64,000 nucleotides of DNA, from positions 38,449-102,448 of the forward strand of contig PHEQ01000015.1 of the NCBI GenBank assembly GCA_002842985.1. Reading direction: 5' to 3'. The number at the start of each line of letters is the position of its first letter. Position 1 is the first letter of the stretch. The notes below the pieces were generated by a model. The model had not been told where the DNA came from. It did no database searches and saw nothing but the letters and a program-made list of their open reading frames with translations. This stretch comes from Alphaproteobacteria bacterium HGW-Alphaproteobacteria-1 (GTDB taxonomy: Bacteria > Pseudomonadota > Alphaproteobacteria > Rhodobacterales > Rhodobacteraceae). Below are positions 1-9,821 of this stretch, piece by piece. The position numbers were made by a program, and so were the translations under genes.

Positions 1-629
1 AGCACCTCCTCCATCCGCTCCGGCGCGACCGAGGCGCAGGTCACGGTGACAAAGGGGCAGTGGTTGCGCGTGGAATGGGCGTGGATATAGCGCGCCGCCA
101 GTTCCTTGCCCGATCCGGCAGGACCGGTCAGCATCACGCGACCGTTGGATTTGGTGACCTTATCCAACTGGCCGAGGAGCGCGCGAAAGGCGGGGGAGTC
201 GCCCAGCATCTCCGACGGGGCAGTCTCACGCCGCTTGAGCGCCTGATTCTCGCGGCGCAGGCGGCTTGTTTCCATGCCGCGCCGGATCACCACCATCAAT
301 TGATCAATATTGAAGGGCTTTTCGATGAAGTCATAGGCCCCCTGCTTGATCGCCGCGACGGCGATCTCGACATTGCCATGGCCCGAGATGATCACCACCG
401 GCACATCGGGGTAATCGCGCTTGACCGCCTTGAGGATGTCGATGCCGTCCATCTGGCTGTCCTTGAGCCAGATATCGAGGATCAAGAGGCCGGGTTGCTC
501 GGCGCGGATGGCCGCCATCGCCTCGTCGGAATTGCCCGCCCGCCGCGTGGTATAGCCCTCATCCTCGAGAATATCCGAAATCAGCTCGCGGATATCGCGC
601 TCGTCATCGACAATCAGAATATCACTCAT
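1..629 (-). CDS. ntrX: NtrX response regulator, N-terminal part (cut by window edge)
   Basis: This is the response regulator of the NtrY/NtrX two-component pair, which controls nitrogen and redox-related genes in alphaproteobacteria. About 209 residues are visible and the 3' end lies beyond the left edge. The receiver domain starts MSDILIVDDERD, carries the phospho-acceptor aspartate in LILDIWLKD, and ends near the FIEKPF motif. An AAA+ ATPase domain begins around residue 140, with a Walker A loop TGPAGSGKE. The part that would show or lack the GAFTGA loop is outside the window, so its sigma-factor dependence cannot be judged. It follows ntrY by 9 bases and closes the dusB-ntrBC-ntrYX operon. 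Confidence 0.95.
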   Translation of the reverse strand, partial: MSDILIVDDERDIRELISDILEDEGYTTRRAGNSDEAMAAIRAEQPGLLILDIWLKDSQMDGIDILKAVKRDYPDVPVVIISGHGNVEIAVAAIKQGAYDFIEKPFNIDQLMVVIRRGMETSRLRRENQALKRRETAPSEMLGDSPAFRALLGQLDKVTKSNGRVMLTGPAGSGKELAARYIHAHSTRNHCPFVTVTCASVAPERMEEV

Positions 630-638
630 GGGTCCCCC

Positions 639-2903
639 TCACTCGGCCGCTCGGGCCTCACCTGTCGTATCGGTCACTGACATCAGCGGCAGCCGCACGA
701 CCGCGCACGCACCCGCCATCGCCCCCGGCGAAAACGGCTCGGCATCCTCAAGCACGAGCGTGCCGCCATGCTCCTCGATGATCTTCTTGACGATGGGCAG
801 GCCAAGGCCGGTGCCCTTGTCGCGCGTGGTGACATAGGGCTCGAAAAGCCGCGCGCGATCTTCTGGCAGGCCGATGCCGTTGTCGGAGATGGCGATGACG
901 GCCTGGCCGTCCTCCTCGCCGCTCTCGATGCGGATCGTCGGCACGTGGCCTTCGGGCGCGCCCTTTTCCCGAAGGCTCTCTATCGCCTCGCCCGCGTTCT
1001 TGATCAGGTTGGTCAGCGCCTGGCCGATCATTGCCGGATCAATCCGCGCCGCAAGCGGCCCCTCGTCGAGTGCCAGTTCAAAACTTACATCGGGTTGGCC
1101 CGCTTCTTGCAACAGCACCGCGTCGCGCAGCACTTTGCTCAGGCTCTCGGAGCGCGTCTGGGGCTCCGGCATCCGGGCGAACTTGGAAAACTCGTCGACG
1201 ATCCGGCGCAGGTCATTGGTCTGGCGCACCACCACATCGGTCAACTCCTCGAGCTTCGCCGCCTCCTCCTCTGGCAATTGGCGGGCGAACTTGCGCTTGA
1301 TGCGTTCGGCACTCAGCGAAATCGGCGTGAGCGGGTTCTTGATCTCGTGCGCGATGCGCCGCGCCACGTCGCCCCAGGCAGCCATGCGCTGCGCGCTCAC
1401 CAGATCGGTCACATCGTCGAAGGCCACCACAAAGCCCTCGCGCTGCCCGCCCTCGGTGTGGCGGGTGGACATGCGCACCAGCAGGTTCTCCTGCCGCCGC
1501 CCGCGGGTGACGCGGATTTCCTCCTGGACAAAGCCGCCGGGGCTTTGCATCAGCCGGTCGAACAGCGGCCCGAACTCGGGCACCGCCATCGAGAGCGCCA
1601 GCGATTGCTGATCCTCCTGCCAGTCGAGCAGACGTTCGGCGGCGCGATTGACGAAGGTCACGCGCCCCTTGGCATCAAGCCCCACCACGCCCGACGACAC
1701 CGACCCCAGCACCGAATCAAACAGCCGCCGCCGCCGCTCGATCTGCCTTGTATTGGCCAAAAGCCGGTCGCGCTGGCCCTTCAACTGCCGGGTCATCTGG
1801 TTGAAATACCGGCTGAGCAGGGCAATCTCGTCATCACCCTCCTCCTCGCGCACCTGCGTGTCCAGATCGCCCTCGCCCACCCGTTGCGCTGCCGACGTCA
1901 ACCGCCCCACGGGCCGCGACAGACGTTCCGCGAACCACATCCCAAGCCAGATCGCGGCAAGGATGAGAATGACGGCGAACCCGAAATAGACCAGTCCGAA
2001 CTCGAACAGAACACGGCCCCGCTCGCTCTCTCGCTGCTTGTAGAAGGTGGCAGTTTCCTGGGTGTCGTCGAGCAGGTTGAGGATCGCGCCATCCACAGTG
2101 CGGCTTACATAAAGCAGCCGGTCGGGAAAGGCGTCAAGCGGCAGGAGCGCGCGAAACTCGTTATTGTCCCAGTCGCGGATCACCACGACACCTGTCTCGC
2201 GCGCCTGCGCGATCTCTTCGGGACCCGGGCGCTCGTAATCGAAGAGGTACGAGCGCTCGCCGCGCGCGCGAATCTCGCCCGTGCCGTCGATCACGAAGGC
2301 CTCCTTGAGGCCGCGCTGGATCTCGCGCTGCCCCGAGGACAGAACCTGTCTTATATCGCCATCGCCCATGAAAGCCGTGGCGCGCCGTGTGGCGTCGATC
2401 ACCCGCGCCAGGACCTGCGCATCGGCCACCAGATCGCGACGGTGTTCCTCTTCATAGGCCTGTGCGGCGGCCACGGAGCTATCGACCACGCGCCCGACCC
2501 GCTCGGAAAACCACGCCTCCAGCCCCATGTTGATCGACAGCATCGCAAAGACTGCGACCGAAATCGTCGGCAAGAGCGCCATGAGCGCAAAGACGCCGGT
2601 CAGCCGCAGGTGCAGCCGTGACCCCGCCGAGCGCGAGCGCCGCGCGGCCACCATCCGCGCCACCCGTTGCAGCACCAGCCCCGCAACCAGCAGCACATAG
2701 ACCATATCCGCCAGAAGCACGAGCCGCAGCAGGTCAGACCCGCTGCCCCGGTCGAGCGGCCCCATCACCAGATAGGTCAGCACCGCCAGCACCGGGCCAA
2801 GCAGCACAAGGCCAAGCGCGCCCCAGCCCCTCAGTCTGCGCAACCGTGCGAAGCCGAAGACGCCGCGCACCGGTCCGTTCACATCGCGTGTCTGTGTTGC
2901 CAC
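639..2903 (-). CDS. ntrY: NtrY sensor histidine kinase
   Basis: Membrane histidine kinase that phosphorylates NtrX. In the 754-residue form I see hydrophobic segments near residues 27-48, 60-80, 102-125 and 301-323, a long periplasmic sensor between the last two, a HAMP linker (about 324-376), a PAS domain (about 395-500), the H box with phospho-histidine H519 in RRIAHEIKNP, and an ATPase domain with DNGIGLP and GTGLGLPIVKK. The reading frame is open up to 2987, but I chose the GTG at 2903 because a run of Gs lies just upstream as a ribosome binding site and the resulting length is typical of the family. It lies 99 bases after ntrC and directly before ntrX. Confidence 0.93.
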   Translation of the reverse strand: MATQTRDVNGPVRGVFGFARLRRLRGWGALGLVLLGPVLAVLTYLVMGPLDRGSGSDLLRLVLLADMVYVLLVAGLVLQRVARMVAARRSRSAGSRLHLRLTGVFALMALLPTISVAVFAMLSINMGLEAWFSERVGRVVDSSVAAAQAYEEEHRRDLVADAQVLARVIDATRRATAFMGDGDIRQVLSSGQREIQRGLKEAFVIDGTGEIRARGERSYLFDYERPGPEEIAQARETGVVVIRDWDNNEFRALLPLDAFPDRLLYVSRTVDGAILNLLDDTQETATFYKQRESERGRVLFEFGLVYFGFAVILILAAIWLGMWFAERLSRPVGRLTSAAQRVGEGDLDTQVREEEGDDEIALLSRYFNQMTRQLKGQRDRLLANTRQIERRRRLFDSVLGSVSSGVVGLDAKGRVTFVNRAAERLLDWQEDQQSLALSMAVPEFGPLFDRLMQSPGGFVQEEIRVTRGRRQENLLVRMSTRHTEGGQREGFVVAFDDVTDLVSAQRMAAWGDVARRIAHEIKNPLTPISLSAERIKRKFARQLPEEEAAKLEELTDVVVRQTNDLRRIVDEFSKFARMPEPQTRSESLSKVLRDAVLLQEAGQPDVSFELALDEGPLAARIDPAMIGQALTNLIKNAGEAIESLREKGAPEGHVPTIRIESGEEDGQAVIAISDNGIGLPEDRARLFEPYVTTRDKGTGLGLPIVKKIIEEHGGTLVLEDAEPFSPGAMAGACAVVRLPLMSVTDTTGEARAAE

Positions 2904-3002
2904 GCCGCCCCCCGGCTCAAGTTGTGGGGACCACTGCCACCACCCCAACATGCAGACAACAAGCGCGCCATTCGCCCTCATCGCCACAGTGCTGTTGCAG
3001 TT

Positions 3003-4364
3003 TTACATCAACTTGCGGCGGCGTGTCACGCGAATATCCAGATCGGTCATTTTCTTTCGCAGCGTATTCCGGTTGATCCCCAGAAGCTCGGCGCAGCGGA
3101 TCTGATTGCCCCCCGTCGCCTCGAGCGCGATCTCGATCAGCGGGCCTTCCACCTCGCGCAGGATCCGCGCGTGCAGGCCCGAGGGCGGCAACTCTCCGCC
3201 GTGCAGATCGAAGTAGCGTTGCAGATGAGCGCCCACCGAGCCGCTCAGGGTCTCGCCCCGACCGGGCCGCATCACCGGTTCGGCCTTGGGTTGTGTACCA
3301 ATGACGGCGGCAATCTCGGCACGCCCGATCACCTCGGCCTGCGCCGTGAGCGCCAGCCGCCGCATGGCGTTTTCCAACTGCCGCACGTTGCCCGGCCAGC
3401 CATACGCGCGCATCAGCTCCACCGCCTCCTCCGACAGCCGCCGCTCGGGCATGCCGGGCCGGTCCTCGCGCGCCAGGAAATGCGTGGCGAGGATCGGGAT
3501 ATCCTCGATCCGGTCACGCAGGGCGGGCACGTCGATCACCACCCCGCTCAGCCGGTAATAGAAGTCCTCACGCAAGGCCCCCGCCTCCAGCGCCTGGGCC
3601 GGCGGCACGCGGCTTGTCGCCATGAACCGCGGCGCGCTCTCGCCCGGTGCCTCCATCATGCGCACCACCCGGCCCTGGATCTCGGGCGACAGATCGCTTA
3701 CCTCGTCCAGCACCAGCGTGCCCCCGCGCACCCGCGCCATGACCTGCGCCGGGCCGTCGATATCGTGCAGATCCGTCCCCGTGACAGTCACGAAAGGCAG
3801 GCTGCGCCGGTCCGAGTAATCATGCACCGCACGCGCCACCAACGACTTGCCGGTGCCCGATTCACCGCAGATCATCACCGGCAGATCGGCATGCATCACC
3901 TGCGCCACCACCTTGTAGAGCGCCTGCATCGCCGCGCTGCGGCCAATAAGCGGCAGGTTCTCGGGCCGTTCCTCAGGCGCCTCGCGCGCCGTCTTGCGCT
4001 CGCGCGCGGCCAATGCGCGGGCGGTGCGCTTCATCAGGTCCGGCAGGTCGAACGGCTTGGGCAGATAGTCGAACGCCTCCGCCTCGGCGGCCTTGATCGC
4101 GGTCATGATCGTGTTTTGCGCCGAGATCACGATCACCGGCAGGCCGGGCCGATCCTGCGCGATCTTGGGCAGCATCTCGAGCCCGTTGCCATCGGGCATC
4201 ATCACGTCCGAGATCACCACATCGCCGCGCCCCTCGGCCACCCACCGCATCAGCGTGGTCAGCGAAGAGGTGGCATGAACCTTGCAGCCAGCCCGCGTCA
4301 GCGCCTGCGTCAGAACCGTGCGGATCGTGCGGTCGTCATCGGCGACCAGAACCGTGCCATCCAT
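3003..4364 (-). CDS. ntrC: NtrC nitrogen regulatory response regulator, Rhodobacter type without GAFTGA
   Basis: 453-residue enhancer-binding-type regulator of nitrogen assimilation, phosphorylated by NtrB. The receiver domain has phospho-acceptor D53 in [11 protein letters not shown]. The AAA+ domain shows Walker A GESGTGKS (about 167-174) and Walker B TLVLDE (about 216-221). A Fis-type helix-turn-helix ends the protein ([20 protein letters not shown]). Between residues 197 and 215 the block that normally holds ESELFGHEKGAFTGA is absent, leaving only a short linker. The same absence is known for Rhodobacter capsulatus NtrC, which activates sigma70 promoters rather than sigma54 ones. The gene starts 3 bases after the ntrB stop, so the two are co-transcribed. 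Confidence 0.95.
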   Translation of the reverse strand: MDGTVLVADDDRTIRTVLTQALTRAGCKVHATSSLTTLMRWVAEGRGDVVISDVMMPDGNGLEMLPKIAQDRPGLPVIVISAQNTIMTAIKAAEAEAFDYLPKPFDLPDLMKRTARALAARERKTAREAPEERPENLPLIGRSAAMQALYKVVAQVMHADLPVMICGESGTGKSLVARAVHDYSDRRSLPFVTVTGTDLHDIDGPAQVMARVRGGTLVLDEVSDLSPEIQGRVVRMMEAPGESAPRFMATSRVPPAQALEAGALREDFYYRLSGVVIDVPALRDRIEDIPILATHFLAREDRPGMPERRLSEEAVELMRAYGWPGNVRQLENAMRRLALTAQAEVIGRAEIAAVIGTQPKAEPVMRPGRGETLSGSVGAHLQRYFDLHGGELPPSGLHARILREVEGPLIEIALEATGGNQIRCAELLGINRNTLRKKMTDLDIRVTRRRKLM

Positions 4365-4367
4365 GTC

Positions 4368-5438
4368 TCAGCCCTCCTTGTCCTGCGCATCCGCGCGTTG
4401 CAGCGATATGCGGAACACCGTGCGCCCTGGCACCGAGTCGACCGAAATCCAGCCGCCATGATCCGAGACGATCTTGGCCGCCAGAGCCAGCCCCAGGCCG
4501 GTGCCGTTCTCGCGCCCCGACACGAAGGGCTCGAACACATCGCTTGCGATCTCGGGCGGCAGGCCGGGCCCGTCATCGATCACCTCAAGATGCAGCGGCA
4601 GCGCCCGCGCATCGCCGCCGCGCCGCACCCGCAACGCGGCATCGTAATGGGTGCGCAGCCGGATCGTGCCGTTGCCGCCCCTTGCCGCCTCGGCGGCATT
4701 CTTCAGAAGGTTGAGCACCACCTGCACAAGCTGGTCCCCGTCGCCAAGCGCAGGCGGCAGCGAGGGGTCATAGTCCTCGACAAAGCGCATCCCCCCGGCG
4801 AAACCCAGCATCGCCGAGCGCCGCGCCCGGTCAAGCACGTCATGCAGGTTGACCGCGTGCAGGACCGGCGCGCCGACATTGCCGAACTGCTCGACCCGCT
4901 CCAGAAGCGCCACGATGCGGCGACTCTCGCTCACGATCAGGTCAGTCAATTCCCGATCCTCCGCCGTGAGCGTCATCGACAGAAGCTGCGCCGCCCCGGT
5001 GATCCCCGCCAGCGGGTTCTTGATCTCGTGCGCCAGCATCTCGGCCATGCCGATGGCCGAGCGCGCGGCGGATTTGACGGTGCTGTTCTGCCCCACGCGC
5101 CCGGCCATTTCGCGCGGCGCGATCAGCATCAGCATCCGCCCCGGCGCGCCCGCCAGCGGCGCCACCTGAAGCGAGCACAACACAGGCGGTCGCGCGCCCG
5201 TGCCCACATCCACATCGTTGACGAAGAGCGGCGCGCCGCTTTCCCGCGCGCGGGTGAACGCCGCCTCGAGCGGCGCATCGACCATCAGCCGCGACCAGAC
5301 CGGCGCGCCCACCAGCGTGCGCGCCGAGCCCAGCAAAAACCCCTCCGCCGCCGGGTTGAGCCGCGCGATCCGGTCCACGGCGTCGATGACCAGCGCGGGC
5401 ACCGGCAGCGAAGCCCAGAGCGGCTCGTCCGCGCTCAT
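4368..5438 (-). CDS. ntrB: NtrB nitrogen sensor histidine kinase
   Basis: Soluble histidine kinase/phosphatase that responds to the PII signal and controls NtrC. The 356-residue protein has an N-terminal PAS-like domain (about 1-110), the H box with H137 in EMLAHEIKNPLAG, an N box (VLNLLKNAAEA) and glycine boxes (DDGPGLP, GTGLGLALA). No membrane segment is visible, as expected. I chose the ATG at 5438 because it overlaps the dusB stop as ATGA, which is typical translational coupling; a GTG three codons upstream is an alternative. It is followed by ntrC after 3 bases. Confidence 0.95.
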   Translation of the reverse strand: MSADEPLWASLPVPALVIDAVDRIARLNPAAEGFLLGSARTLVGAPVWSRLMVDAPLEAAFTRARESGAPLFVNDVDVGTGARPPVLCSLQVAPLAGAPGRMLMLIAPREMAGRVGQNSTVKSAARSAIGMAEMLAHEIKNPLAGITGAAQLLSMTLTAEDRELTDLIVSESRRIVALLERVEQFGNVGAPVLHAVNLHDVLDRARRSAMLGFAGGMRFVEDYDPSLPPALGDGDQLVQVVLNLLKNAAEAARGGNGTIRLRTHYDAALRVRRGGDARALPLHLEVIDDGPGLPPEIASDVFEPFVSGRENGTGLGLALAAKIVSDHGGWISVDSVPGRTVFRISLQRADAQDKEG

Positions 5439-6418
5439 GCCGCGCACCGCAGCCCGAACGCCTCGGGCAAGAGCCGCGCCACCAGCGCGGGCGGCGCGGT
5501 CAGCACCAGACGGCGCAGCGTCGCAGGCGTTCCGGCGGCCTCCATATACCAGCCCAGATGCTTGCGCGAGACGCGCCCCCCCAGATCGGTGCCGTAAAAC
5601 GACAGCATCGCGTCGTGATGCCCCGCGACCAGATCAGCGAGCGCCGCGCCCTGCGGCACCTTCGGCGCGCGCGTGCCCCAGAGCGCCGCCGCCACCTCTG
5701 CCAGCAACCACGGTCGCCCCCGCGCGCCGCGCCCGATCATCACCCCGTCCGCGCCAGAAAGTGCGAGCGCGCGCCGCGCCGAGGCCGCATCCACGATATC
5801 GCCATTGGCGATCACCGGCACACCCACCGCGTCCTTCACCGCCCGGATCGCCGCCCAGTCGGCACAGCCCTTGTAGAACTGACAGCGCGTGCGCCCATGC
5901 ACCGTGATCATCGCCACGCCCGCCGCTTCGGCACGCGCCGCGATCTGCGGTGCGTTGAGGCTTGCGTGATCCCAGCCCAGCCGCATCTTGAGCGTGACCG
6001 GCACCTCGACGGCCCCCGCCACCGCCTCGATCAGCCGCAACGCGTGATCGGGCGTGCGCATCAGCGCCGAACCCGAGGCCCCCGCGCCGCGCGCCCGCGT
6101 CACCTTCTTCGCCGGGCAGCCCATGTTGATGTCGATGATCCGCGCGCCCGCGCCCTCCAGCCTGCGCGCCACCTCGGCCATCGGTGCGGCCTCGCAGCCT
6201 GCGATCTGCACCGAGGTATTGCCCGCCCCCAGACCCAGCTCCGCCTTCTCGCGCACGCCGGGCCGCGCGCTCAGCATCTCACGGCTGGCGATCATCTCGC
6301 TCACCACCAGCCCCGCGCCGAAGCCGCTCACCAGATCGCGAAACGGCAGATCGGTGATTCCGGCCATCGGCGCGAGCAGGACCGGCGGGGTCAGGGGCCT
6401 TTGGTCCAAAGTCAGCAT
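5435..6418 (-). CDS. dusB: tRNA-dihydrouridine synthase DusB (NifR3)
   Basis: Flavoenzyme that reduces specific uridines of tRNA to dihydrouridine. The 327-residue product starts MLTLDQRPLTPPVLLAPMAG and keeps the family hallmarks: LAPMAGITDLPFR near the start, the catalytic-cysteine motif NMGCPAKKVT, the TLKMRLGW and TVHGRTR strands, and IANGDI with GVMIGRGARG for FMN phosphate binding. It is the first gene of the ntr operon, an arrangement first described as nifR3-ntrB-ntrC in Rhodobacter. The frame is open far upstream (to 7006), but that extension overlaps ispDF on the opposite strand and has no family similarity, so the ATG at 6418 is used. Confidence 0.95.
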   Translation of the reverse strand: MLTLDQRPLTPPVLLAPMAGITDLPFRDLVSGFGAGLVVSEMIASREMLSARPGVREKAELGLGAGNTSVQIAGCEAAPMAEVARRLEGAGARIIDINMGCPAKKVTRARGAGASGSALMRTPDHALRLIEAVAGAVEVPVTLKMRLGWDHASLNAPQIAARAEAAGVAMITVHGRTRCQFYKGCADWAAIRAVKDAVGVPVIANGDIVDAASARRALALSGADGVMIGRGARGRPWLLAEVAAALWGTRAPKVPQGAALADLVAGHHDAMLSFYGTDLGGRVSRKHLGWYMEAAGTPATLRRLVLTAPPALVARLLPEAFGLRCAA

Positions 6419-6578
6419 GGTTTGCCCAATCCTTGTGCAACAGCGCCGTTCTACCCCTCCCGTCCCTTGCTCACAACGCCGGACGGCCCAAATCCGCGCC
6501 CTCACCGGGTTGTTTGCCTGTTTTTTAGGCACATGCCCCGGCATTGCGCTCTCGCGCGCTGCGCCGTAATCAGGGATC

Positions 6579-7712
6579 ATGACAGTCGCCGCCCTCATAA
6601 CCGCCGCCGGCCGGGGCACCCGCGCAGGCGGGGAGCAACCGAAACAATGGCAGCCTCTCGCGGGCCGCCGCGTGATCGACTGGACCATCGCCGCGCTCGC
6701 TCCGTTCGTCAGTCGCACGCTGATCGTGCTGCACCCCGACGATCTGGCCCTTGCGCCCGCCGGTATCGAGGTCACGACCGGCGGGACCACCCGCCGCGCA
6801 TCGGTCCTCAACGGGCTGGAGCATCTGGCGCGGACCGGCACGGCGCCACGCCATGTGCTCATCCACGACGCCGCCCGCGCCACCCTGCCGCCCGCGGTCA
6901 TTCGCGGCGTGCTCGAGGCGCTCGCGGCTGGCGCGCCTGCCGCCGCCCCCGCGCTGCCCGTGACCGACGCGCTCTGGACCGGCCTTGACGGCGCGGTCAC
7001 CGGCACGCAGGACCGCGCCGGTCTCTATGCCGCGCAGACCCCGCAAGGCTTTGATTTCGCGGCTATCCTTGCCGCACATCGCGCGCATCAGGGCGACGCC
7101 GACGACGATGTCGCCGTGGCCCGCGCCGCCGGTTTGCCGGTCACGATCACCGAAGGTCACGCCGACAATCTCAAGATCACCCATCCCGGCGATATCGACC
7201 GGGCCAGTCGCATGATGGGGGCGCAGATGGATATACGCACCGGTACCGGCTTTGACGTGCACCGTTTCGGGCCGGGCGATCATGTCATGCTCTGCGCTGT
7301 CGCGGTGCCGCATGAGCGGGGCCTTCAGGGCCATTCCGACGCCGATGTGGGGCTGCACGCGCTGGCCGACGCCATTTATGGTGCACTGGCCGAGGGTGAT
7401 ATCGGGCGGCATTTTCCGCCCTCCGATCCGCAGTGGAAAGGGGCCGAGAGCCACGTCTTCCTCCGCCATGCCGCAGGTCTTGCGGCCGAAAAAGGGTTCA
7501 GGATCAGCAATATGGACGTCACTTTTCTTTGCGAACGTCCCAAGATCGGCCCCCATGCCGAGGCCATGCGCGCGGCGCTGGCCGCGATCACCGGCGTGTC
7601 CCTCGACCGTATTTCGGTCAAGGCCACGACCACCGAACGCCTTGGCTTCACCGGTCGCGAAGAGGGCATCGCCGCACAAACCGTGGTCACGCTGGTGAAG
7701 CCATGCGCCTGA
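6579..7712 (+). CDS. ispDF: Bifunctional IspD/IspF (MEP pathway)
   Basis: A fusion of two enzymes of the non-mevalonate isoprenoid pathway. The IspD half (about residues 1-215) is 2-C-methyl-D-erythritol 4-phosphate cytidylyltransferase, with the CTP loop [16 protein letters not shown] and HDAARATL. The IspF half (about 220-377) is 2-C-methyl-D-erythritol 2,4-cyclodiphosphate synthase, with the metal-binding start [24 protein letters not shown] and a closing [13 protein letters not shown]. The 377-residue length is normal for the fused form, which is common in alphaproteobacteria. It is divergent from dusB across a 160-base gap that should hold both promoters, and its 3' end overlaps pgpA by 10 bases. 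Confidence 0.96.
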   Translation: MTVAALITAAGRGTRAGGEQPKQWQPLAGRRVIDWTIAALAPFVSRTLIVLHPDDLALAPAGIEVTTGGTTRRASVLNGLEHLARTGTAPRHVLIHDAARATLPPAVIRGVLEALAAGAPAAAPALPVTDALWTGLDGAVTGTQDRAGLYAAQTPQGFDFAAILAAHRAHQGDADDDVAVARAAGLPVTITEGHADNLKITHPGDIDRASRMMGAQMDIRTGTGFDVHRFGPGDHVMLCAVAVPHERGLQGHSDADVGLHALADAIYGALAEGDIGRHFPPSDPQWKGAESHVFLRHAAGLAAEKGFRISNMDVTFLCERPKIGPHAEAMRAALAAITGVSLDRISVKATTTERLGFTGREEGIAAQTVVTLVKPCA

Positions 7713-8197
7713 GCCATCTCGTCGTCACGTTCTTTCATGTCGGCCACCTGCGTCCTGCACCCGGCACATGGGGCTCGCTCGCCGCGCTCCCCGTCGCCTG
7801 GGCGCTCCACATGGCTGGCGGGCCGATCCTGCTCGGGATTGGCGTGGTCGTGGCATTTGCATCAGGTTGGTTGGCTACGCACCTGGAAACAAAAGATAAA
7901 GCCGATCACGATCCTTCCGAGATCGTGATCGACGAGGTGGCAGGCCAATGGCTCGCTTTCCTGCCCGTTTCCATAGGCGCGGCCCATGCGGGCGTGGCGC
8001 TCACCGCGCTCTGGCCGGGCTGGATCACCGCCTTTCTTGCCTTTCGGCTCTTCGACATCTGGAAACCGGGGCCGATCGGCTGGGCGGACCGGCGCCACGA
8101 TGCGCTGGGCGTCATGCTCGACGACATCCTTGCCGGGGTGGCGGCGGCGCTCTGCGTGATGCTGGGGGCGTTTCTCGCGCATGTGGTATTCGCATGA
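7703..8197 (+). CDS. pgpA: Phosphatidylglycerophosphatase A
   Basis: Inner-membrane phosphatase that removes phosphate from phosphatidylglycerophosphate to give phosphatidylglycerol. The 164-residue protein carries the family motifs [10 protein letters not shown] near the N terminus, the acidic site [14 protein letters not shown], and [17 protein letters not shown] followed by [11 protein letters not shown], with several hydrophobic segments. The ATG at 7703 overlaps the ispDF coding end by 10 bases, and its stop overlaps the next start as ATGA, so ispDF-pgpA-pncC is one transcription unit. Confidence 0.93.
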   Translation: MRLSHLVVTFFHVGHLRPAPGTWGSLAALPVAWALHMAGGPILLGIGVVVAFASGWLATHLETKDKADHDPSEIVIDEVAGQWLAFLPVSIGAAHAGVALTALWPGWITAFLAFRLFDIWKPGPIGWADRRHDALGVMLDDILAGVAAALCVMLGAFLAHVVFA

Positions 8198-8667
8198 GCA
8201 TCGCCTCACAAATTATTGATATTGCAAAACAACGAAGGCTGATGATTGCCGCCGCCGAAAGCTGCACCGGCGGTATGGTTGCGGTCGCGCTCACCGACGT
8301 GGCGGGCTCCTCCGCGGTGGTCGAGCGTGGTTTCGTCACCTATTCCGACGCGGCCAAGGTCGAAATGCTGGGCGTCGCGCCCGCCACCCTTGCCGCACAT
8401 GGTGCCGTGTCGGAAGAGGTTGCGCGCGAAATGGCCCAAGGCGCGCTGAACCATAGCGGCGCGCAACTGGCCATCTCGATCACCGGCATCGCCGGGCCAG
8501 GCGGATCAGAGCACAAGCCCGAGGGGCGCGTCTGCTTCGGCCTTGCCATGGCGGGCCACGCGACACACACCGAAACGCAGGAGTTTGGCGCACCTGGCCG
8601 CGCCGAGGTTCGCCGTCTCAGCCGTGATCACGCCTTGCGGCTTTTGCGTGACGCGCTCACCTCCTGA
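8194..8667 (+). CDS. pncC: CinA C-terminal family protein, nicotinamide-nucleotide amidohydrolase (PncC)
   Basis: Stand-alone C-terminal CinA domain of 157 residues. This family deamidates nicotinamide mononucleotide to nicotinate mononucleotide, recycling the pyridine nucleotide released by DNA ligase. Visible signatures are AAAESCTGGMVA near residue 25, the GFVTYSDAAKVEMLGV block, and SITGIAGPGGSEHKPEGRVCFG. The N-terminal molybdopterin-binding-like domain of full CinA is absent, which is common. The start is fixed by the ATGA overlap with pgpA. Confidence 0.9.
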   Translation: MSIASQIIDIAKQRRLMIAAAESCTGGMVAVALTDVAGSSAVVERGFVTYSDAAKVEMLGVAPATLAAHGAVSEEVAREMAQGALNHSGAQLAISITGIAGPGGSEHKPEGRVCFGLAMAGHATHTETQEFGAPGRAEVRRLSRDHALRLLRDALTS

Positions 8668-8677
8668 CCCCCGTTAT

Positions 8678-8733
8678 CCTGCGAAGGCAGGGATCTCGCG
8701 GCGGTCAGAGATCCTCGGATCACGTCCGAGGAT
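8678..8733. repeat. Extragenic palindromic repeat between convergent genes
   Basis: Two inverted repeats lie between the convergent ends of pncC and ratA. The first is CCTGC-GAAG-GCAGG (8678-8691). The second is a perfect 9-bp stem, ATCCTCGGA-TCACG-TCCGAGGAT (8711-8733), flanked by GAG on one side and GAC on the other. Elements of the same design occur at 26151 and 30039. The position suggests it also works as a two-way transcription terminator, though there is no U-tract. Confidence 0.75.
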
Positions 8734-8759
8734 GACGGCCCGAGACAGGCCGACCGGCC

Positions 8760-9206
8760 TCAGCCGTAAAGCGCCTGCGCCCGCCCCTCGAAGGCGCGCA
8801 CGATCCGTTTCATCGCCTCGTGGAAAAACATCTCTGCCGCTGACTGCAAGAGTCTGTTGCGAAACGCAAAATCCACATCAAAGGCAACTTCGCAGCCGCC
8901 CTCCACATCGCGGAACGCCCAATTCGAGCGCATGTGCCGGAACGGGCCGTCCAGATACTCGGTCTCGATCCGCCGTGCCTCGGGCCAGAGCACGACGCGA
9001 CTGCCGAATCGCTCGCGGAAGACCTTGAAGCTGATCACCAGATCGGCCTCCATCACCTGCGCGCCGTCGTCGCGAGGGGTCACGCTGCGCACCCGCGCCG
9101 CCGCCGTCCAGGGCAGAAACTCCGGATAGCGCGCGACATCGGCCACCAGCCCATACATCTGGTCCGCCGTATAGGGCAGCACCCGCGTTTCGGCATGTGA
9201 CGGCAT
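8760..9206 (-). CDS. RatA/Coq10-like START-domain protein
   Basis: 148-residue member of the polyketide cyclase/START superfamily, in the branch annotated as RatA toxin or coenzyme Q-binding Coq10. Visible features are an N-terminal [22 protein letters not shown] strand-helix, YPEFLPW, a central ESDLV-like strand ([10 protein letters not shown]), and the closing [16 protein letters not shown] helix. In alphaproteobacteria the Coq10 role, a ubiquinone chaperone in the respiratory membrane, is the likelier one, because RatA blocking of ribosome assembly was shown only in E. coli. The start at 9206 fits the family; longer frames reach into the next gene. It faces pncC and is divergent from the phosphoribosyltransferase gene. 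Confidence 0.88.
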   Translation of the reverse strand: MPSHAETRVLPYTADQMYGLVADVARYPEFLPWTAAARVRSVTPRDDGAQVMEADLVISFKVFRERFGSRVVLWPEARRIETEYLDGPFRHMRSNWAFRDVEGGCEVAFDVDFAFRNRLLQSAAEMFFHEAMKRIVRAFEGRAQALYG

Positions 9207-9278
9207 GGCTTCCCCGGTTTTCCGCGTGACAGTGGCGCGGTTTTTCATAGACTGGACGGGAATTTGCAAGGGGAAGTC

Positions 9279-9821
9279 ATGCCGCAGCGCGACTATGTGA
9301 TCGACAAGCTTATTTCCGCCAAGAGCATCGCGGCGCGCGTCGAGGCGCTCTCGCACGAGATCGAGGCGGAATTCGCGGGCACGCAAAAGCTCATCGTGGT
9401 GGGCCTGCTGCGTGGCTCGTTCATCTTCATCGCCGATCTGGTGCGCGAGCTGGATCTGCCGGTCGAGGTCGATTTCGTCGAGACCTCGTCTTATGGAAAC
9501 GCAATGGAAAGCAGTCGGGAAGTTCGCATTCTCAAAGACTTGCGCGGCGATATTGAAGGGCGCGATGTGCTCGTGGTCGAGGATATCGTCGATACCGGCC
9601 ACACGCTCGCCCACGTCCTGCACCTACTGGAAAGCCGCCGCCCCGCGCGCCTTCGGACCATCGCATTGCTTGACAAGCCGTCGCGCCGCGAGGCCGCTAT
9701 CCGCGCCGACTGGATCGGGTTCGAGATCCCCGATGAATTCGTCGTGGGCTATGGCATCGACTACGCGCAGCGTAACCGCAACCTGCCCTTTATCGGCAAG
9801 GTCCGGTTTGTCGGCCCATGA
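9279..9821 (+). CDS. hpt: Hypoxanthine phosphoribosyltransferase
   Basis: Purine-salvage enzyme that joins hypoxanthine (and often guanine) to PRPP to give IMP or GMP. The 180-residue protein has the PRPP-binding signature [14 protein letters not shown] around residues 96-109, the flexible catalytic loop with SSYGNAM, the [11 protein letters not shown] strand-loop and the C-terminal [20 protein letters not shown] block typical of bacterial HPRT. The ATG at 9279 is preceded by AAGGGGAAG at good spacing; an in-frame upstream start at 9264 lacks a binding site. Its stop overlaps the start of a 59-codon gene as ATGA. Confidence 0.94.
   Translation: MPQRDYVIDKLISAKSIAARVEALSHEIEAEFAGTQKLIVVGLLRGSFIFIADLVRELDLPVEVDFVETSSYGNAMESSREVRILKDLRGDIEGRDVLVVEDIVDTGHTLAHVLHLLESRRPARLRTIALLDKPSRREAAIRADWIGFEIPDEFVVGYGIDYAQRNRNLPFIGKVRFVGP

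Noticed and set aside
768..2621. 617-codon open frame on the plus strand opposite ntrY
   Set aside because: It is the antisense shadow of ntrY. High GC keeps antisense frames open, and the translation is rich in His, Arg and Gln with no family resemblance.
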